The notes beneath the pieces were generated by a model that was not told the DNA's origin, ran no database searches, and saw only the letters and a program-made list of their open reading frames with translations. From Trogon surrucura (lineage: Eukaryota; Chordata; Aves; Trogoniformes; Trogonidae), in assembly GCA_020746105.1 (NCBI GenBank), contig CM036617.1, forward strand, positions 19,846,037 to 19,910,036: a stretch of 64,000 nucleotides of DNA. The letters run 5' to 3'. The first letter of the stretch is position 1. Each line of letters opens with the position of its first letter. This document shows, piece by piece, positions 60,501-64,000 of this stretch. A program made the position numbers and the translations under genes.

Positions 60501-63500
60501 AAACCTCATCCCTGGTGTTCAGAGTGTGGTCTGGCTACTGCCTGCTGCTTTCCCTGGGGAGTTTAAGAAATTCTGCAAAGGGTTTTTTCCCTTCTACTCT
60601 TAAAAGTCTACTACTTTGTGTCTAAAGTACTCAAATATTTATTGGATTTGCCAGGTGAGTACTCTGAACATGAGGCTGGCTCTCACACAGTGGATATTTA
60701 ATAGTCTGATACAATATTGACTAAACTCTCAGAATAGCTTTGTCTAGTAGCCAAGGGACTAAAATATTTTTGTGAAATGTTGGAATCATTGCTTGAACCC
60801 CTAGCTCCAGAGGGGATGGAAAAGGAAATTCACATCACGCCTAGCTAAAGGCTAACGAGCAGTTTCTCCTGGCTGGAGGCTGGGTGTCCTCTCAAGACCT
60901 GCATTAGTAGAACCTGGTCCTGAAGAGAATTTAGCACCACTTTTCTAGGCATTACCTACAGGCCAGAGTAAGGCAGTTTAAAGGCCTACATCTTGCTGAC
61001 AGCAAAGGGCTGGGTGGACTTTCATCACATTAAACTGAAATAATACCCGAGTGAATCAGATACAAAGGCTACAAGCAAAGTCAAACCAAAGAGAGTATGG
61101 GATACCTGCCCCAAGTGGCCAGCCCTCGAAAGCAACTCTCAGGTCGCCAAAGAGTCTATATGCTGCAGTGAAGCCTCTTTACTTCTGGGCAGGTTGAAGG
61201 TATGATACCCTCTGTGATGACCGGGATATCACTGCTCACAATAAGGAGGGGAGGACATGGTTTGTGTTCGTACCTGGGACACTGCCGTCTGCAGCTCAGC
61301 ATGCTGACATGGAGCGGGTTAGGCTAGCATGTGAGCTGTCATGCCAGAGGGATGGACACAGGGAGCATGTGTCATTTCCACAAAAAGAGCTGGAAACACC
61401 AGCAGAGCAGCAGGGTAGAGAGCATGAGGCAGCTAAATCTAGGTGCAAAGCTAAATCCAACAGGAGCAATGCCTTGTAGATGTGAGAGAGTTATGCTGAC
61501 AGCAACAGATATTTTGGTCAACATACTTCAGTATCACAAGGTTGCCTGTTGGGCCCGGTCCTTCACCAGGATGGAGTCTAACCTGTCAAGGGGACTGCTC
61601 ACTGCAATCCCCTGCAGGTAGAGAGCTCCATCATACAATAATATGGCCGTGCTCATGTCGCTGCCTTGCTTTCAGTAATCAACCATCTCAATTATCATTA
61701 ACTGAGGCAGCTCTGCACAGCATGTTGCTGCTCCCTGGAGACATACCTCGAATTCCACTTAAGTCTATCTGTAGATACCTGAGTGCTTTTATTATTGCGT
61801 TAACTTCATATTTTTAGGCAACCTTTAGACACTAAGGCAGTCAGGCAGTAATGATTTAATAAACTTTTTAATATATTAATAAAAATGCCTCCAAAGACTG
61901 CATATGCTTGTTATTTTGCTGAGACTAAACTAAACTTTCCGCTCCGGAATAGGGGATTTGTTTAAACTAAAGAGCTCTGGTCTTTCTGGTTTGTGATTGT
62001 TTTCTTCTAAAATACAACCCAAGTGAGTATTAAATGAGCCCAGTGTGGGGAGACGAGGAAAAAGTGGAAATATGATTTATTTACATAGTGAATGCTCCAT
62101 GCAAGGTTCATAAAAACAAAGCATATTATGAAGACTGAATTAAAATCCAATTACTTCCAGGTTCAGGGAGTCTGATGAGTTAATTAAGCAATGCTTTCTC
62201 AAATCCAACTCCTGAAGTCTCCAGAGGAGGTATATAGCTGAGGAACACACCTTCAGACCATCTGCTCACTATTTCCTTCCCCTTCACAGTGCAGCTCTGT
62301 AGTCTCTGCCACCTTCACTACACTTTAAGATCTTCTCAGGAAAGGTAAGTCACTTTGCAATGGTCCCTCATGTCTAGCAGTGATCTAGTGTGTGCCATCA
62401 CTGCCCACAGGATGAAGACAAAGCTGCTCAGCTTCGCGTCATAGGCTTTCTCTATCCAACAGACAGTGGCACTTGTCATTCACCTCTCAGGTTACAGGCT
62501 CGTAGCAGCAGGAGGATCTGTTTTGACATCCCCCGCAGACTGGGATGTGCATCAGCATGCCAAAAGGGAAGTCAGATAACCAGAGATGGTTTACAGGGGT
62601 ACGGCAATGCAAGCAGCTATCTGCAGCAGATTAGATCCTGTCCGTGTCCTATGCACAATCTGCAAATTTCTGCTGAATAATATTTGGTGTCTCCTTACCA
62701 AAAACATTGTTAAAAAATCCTGCTGAATGCCAACAATGCCTACCACAAGGACAAGGTCCACTGGCAGCACAAACTGGAACAATTCCCAGCCAAAGTTGAT
62801 TCCAAGACTTCAGAAGTGCAAAGATTGGACACTACGTTGTTTGATCTGAGACTGTCTCTAACTGTACCCAATGCTGTAGATGTCTTAACAATGTGTGTAT
62901 ATCTAGCCTCATGTTTTTCCTAATCCACATGTCAGATCCTGAGCTGCTTAGATTTGTTTGCTTAAGCCTTGTACTCCATCAATTCCAAGCACATGACAGG
63001 AAAACCCCAGGGCTGATAAAAATAGTACCTTCAGCTCAGTACTCTTCTATTATTTTTTCCAAGTATTTTATTATAAAATATTTTCTTTTTGATGGTTCGA
63101 ACAACTTAAACCCTAACCTCATAATTTCTCCAAAATATAGGTCTGATTTCATCCATGAGTCCTTTGCATGAAGGGATGCACTGTATTTCATGATTTTGGC
63201 CAAATTCACACCTGATTTCCAAATCTTGTTACAAAAACTAAATCCTCCAAATTAACTGGAGTAGGTCCTACTATGAGATGACTTCAGATGGAGGGAAATT
63301 TTCAGGATTTGGTCCCTTTTTGAGTGATTTTTGACAATACCTCAGGAAACAATTAACAATAAATTGCAGTAGATTATGTGTTTCACAGAAATGCAATTCA
63401 GTACAAAACAGAGTTTTGATCATTATACAACATTATGCAGATTTAGCTTTAGCCTGAAAACACTGGAAGGTCACAGTTTCCTAGCACAAGTAATGTATCC

Positions 63501-64000
63501 AGCAGTCAGAGGGGAGTTTGTGAGCTGAGACTCATCCTATGGTCTTCTGAATCAAAAACAACCACACTGGCTCTATGAAAATCAAAAATATTTATAAAGG
63601 TCAAGAGACTCTGACTTTTGTGTCTGTGCCTTCCTTAGGCTACTGTCAAGACTAGTACAATCACTGCTTCGAAGCTCTGTAATTCTTATTTGCACTTTAA
63701 AAGCAAGAAACATTCTTTAAATGGTAGGGACAATTTAACAGTAATTTTCAAACTTCACTTAACACATAGTAACATATTGATATTTTTATGAATCATGGGC
63801 CAAGTATGCTTCCAAACAGAGAATGATTTTATATTCCAATGGGTACACTATTTATTCTATAGTGTGTCAAAAATAATCGCTCTCTAAGCTCCAAAGCAAT
63901 CTAACACTCTCTCTCAAACCACGTGCAAAATGGAATCTCAGAAATTATTGTGAAATTAACTGTTTCAAGAAAAATTAGTCTCCAGCTACCCAAGATCATC
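57576..64000. other. 6.4 kb without recognised repeats or exons
   Basis: No CR1, LTR or RNA gene was identified. A 17-base thymine run at 59897-59913 is followed by gcag, which resembles a splice acceptor but has no supporting exon. AT-rich, high-complexity blocks at 58100-58460 and 61840-62160 are listed as regulatory candidates. A TATA box and first-exon-like arrangement lies at 62231-62350. Confidence 0.45.
62231..62350 (+). promoter_or_regulatory. Candidate TATA promoter with short first exon and splice donor
   Basis: TATATAG lies at 62231-62237. About 30 bases downstream begins a pyrimidine-rich leader (from about 62261), which ends at a consensus splice donor AAAG|GTAAGT (junction after 62344). 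An acceptor-like CCCACAG ends at 62410 and is followed one base later by ATGAAGACAAAGCTGCTC, which would encode a short basic-hydrophobic start. That frame stops after 10 codons (TAG at 62442-62444), and the implied 66-base intron would be unusually short. The arrangement may be chance or a decayed gene start. Confidence 0.25.

Noticed and set aside
62390..62680. Cysteine- and arginine-containing frame resembling a defensin-like peptide
   Set aside because: The cysteine spacing (14, 8, 3) does not fit beta-defensins or ovodefensins and no signal peptide lies in the same frame.
1..64000. tRNA, rRNA, CRISPR array or bacterial-type operon
   Set aside because: None was seen by eye. Repeats are dispersed LINEs, not regularly spaced, and no long gene-dense coding exists.

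Overview
The window reads as non-coding DNA from a bird genome. The diagnosis rests on about two dozen copies of CR1, the dominant avian LINE. They are recognised by their C-terminal ORF2 reading frame, by the conserved 3' end (TTGGAAGGGACCT on the antisense strand) and by the terminal octamer series ATTCTATG or ATTCTGTG. A GC-rich, TG...CA-bounded LTR of an avian endogenous retrovirus type supports this. I found no convincing host protein-coding exon, tRNA, rRNA or CRISPR array. The many open frames of 60-190 codons have no recognisable domains and fit chance expectation for 64 kb. The window is either intergenic or intronic, and I cannot say which.

By hand-drawn boundaries, CR1-type sequence occupies about 17% of the window. 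That is high for a bird and suggests a lineage with long-lasting CR1 activity; woodpecker-like lineages are known for this, but I cannot name the species. I sort the copies into three informal groups by 3' end and coding region. Group A has the signature ATCATCTAGTCCAACCCCC followed by a CCAGAGCAGGA-like motif, and ORF text such as GVEHLP and [14 protein letters not shown]. Group B has CTAGACCAGGTTGCTCAAAG. Group C has CCAGGTCCACCACTAAA and related text. A group A copy lies inside a group C copy near 39.3-39.6 kb, and the longest open CR1 frame (43.37-44.46 kb) is also group A, so A looks youngest. Two much older LINE relics (25.9-26.7 kb and 53.4-54.5 kb) and an old CR1 3' portion (57.2-57.6 kb) form a deeper layer.

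Layout: 0-14.6 kb is CR1-rich. From 14.6 to 25.9 kb is an 11 kb stretch without a clear recent CR1. From 25.9 to 47 kb is CR1-dense, with a GGAA/GGGA purine tract at 40.7 kb. From 47 to 51 kb is largely unique and carries a 28-base poly(A). A solo LTR occupies 51.08-52.26 kb, followed closely by a CR1 and the ancient LINE. From 57.6 to 64 kb is again free of recent repeats and includes a TATA box / first-exon-like arrangement at 62.2 kb.

The most notable observations are: a premature stop at the same ORF2 tyrosine codon in three of five group A CR1 copies; the nested CR1; an inverted CR1 hairpin at 14.4 kb; the solo LTR; the long-preserved ancient LINE; and the weak promoter/exon candidate at 62.2 kb. 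I see no clearly new biological system here.
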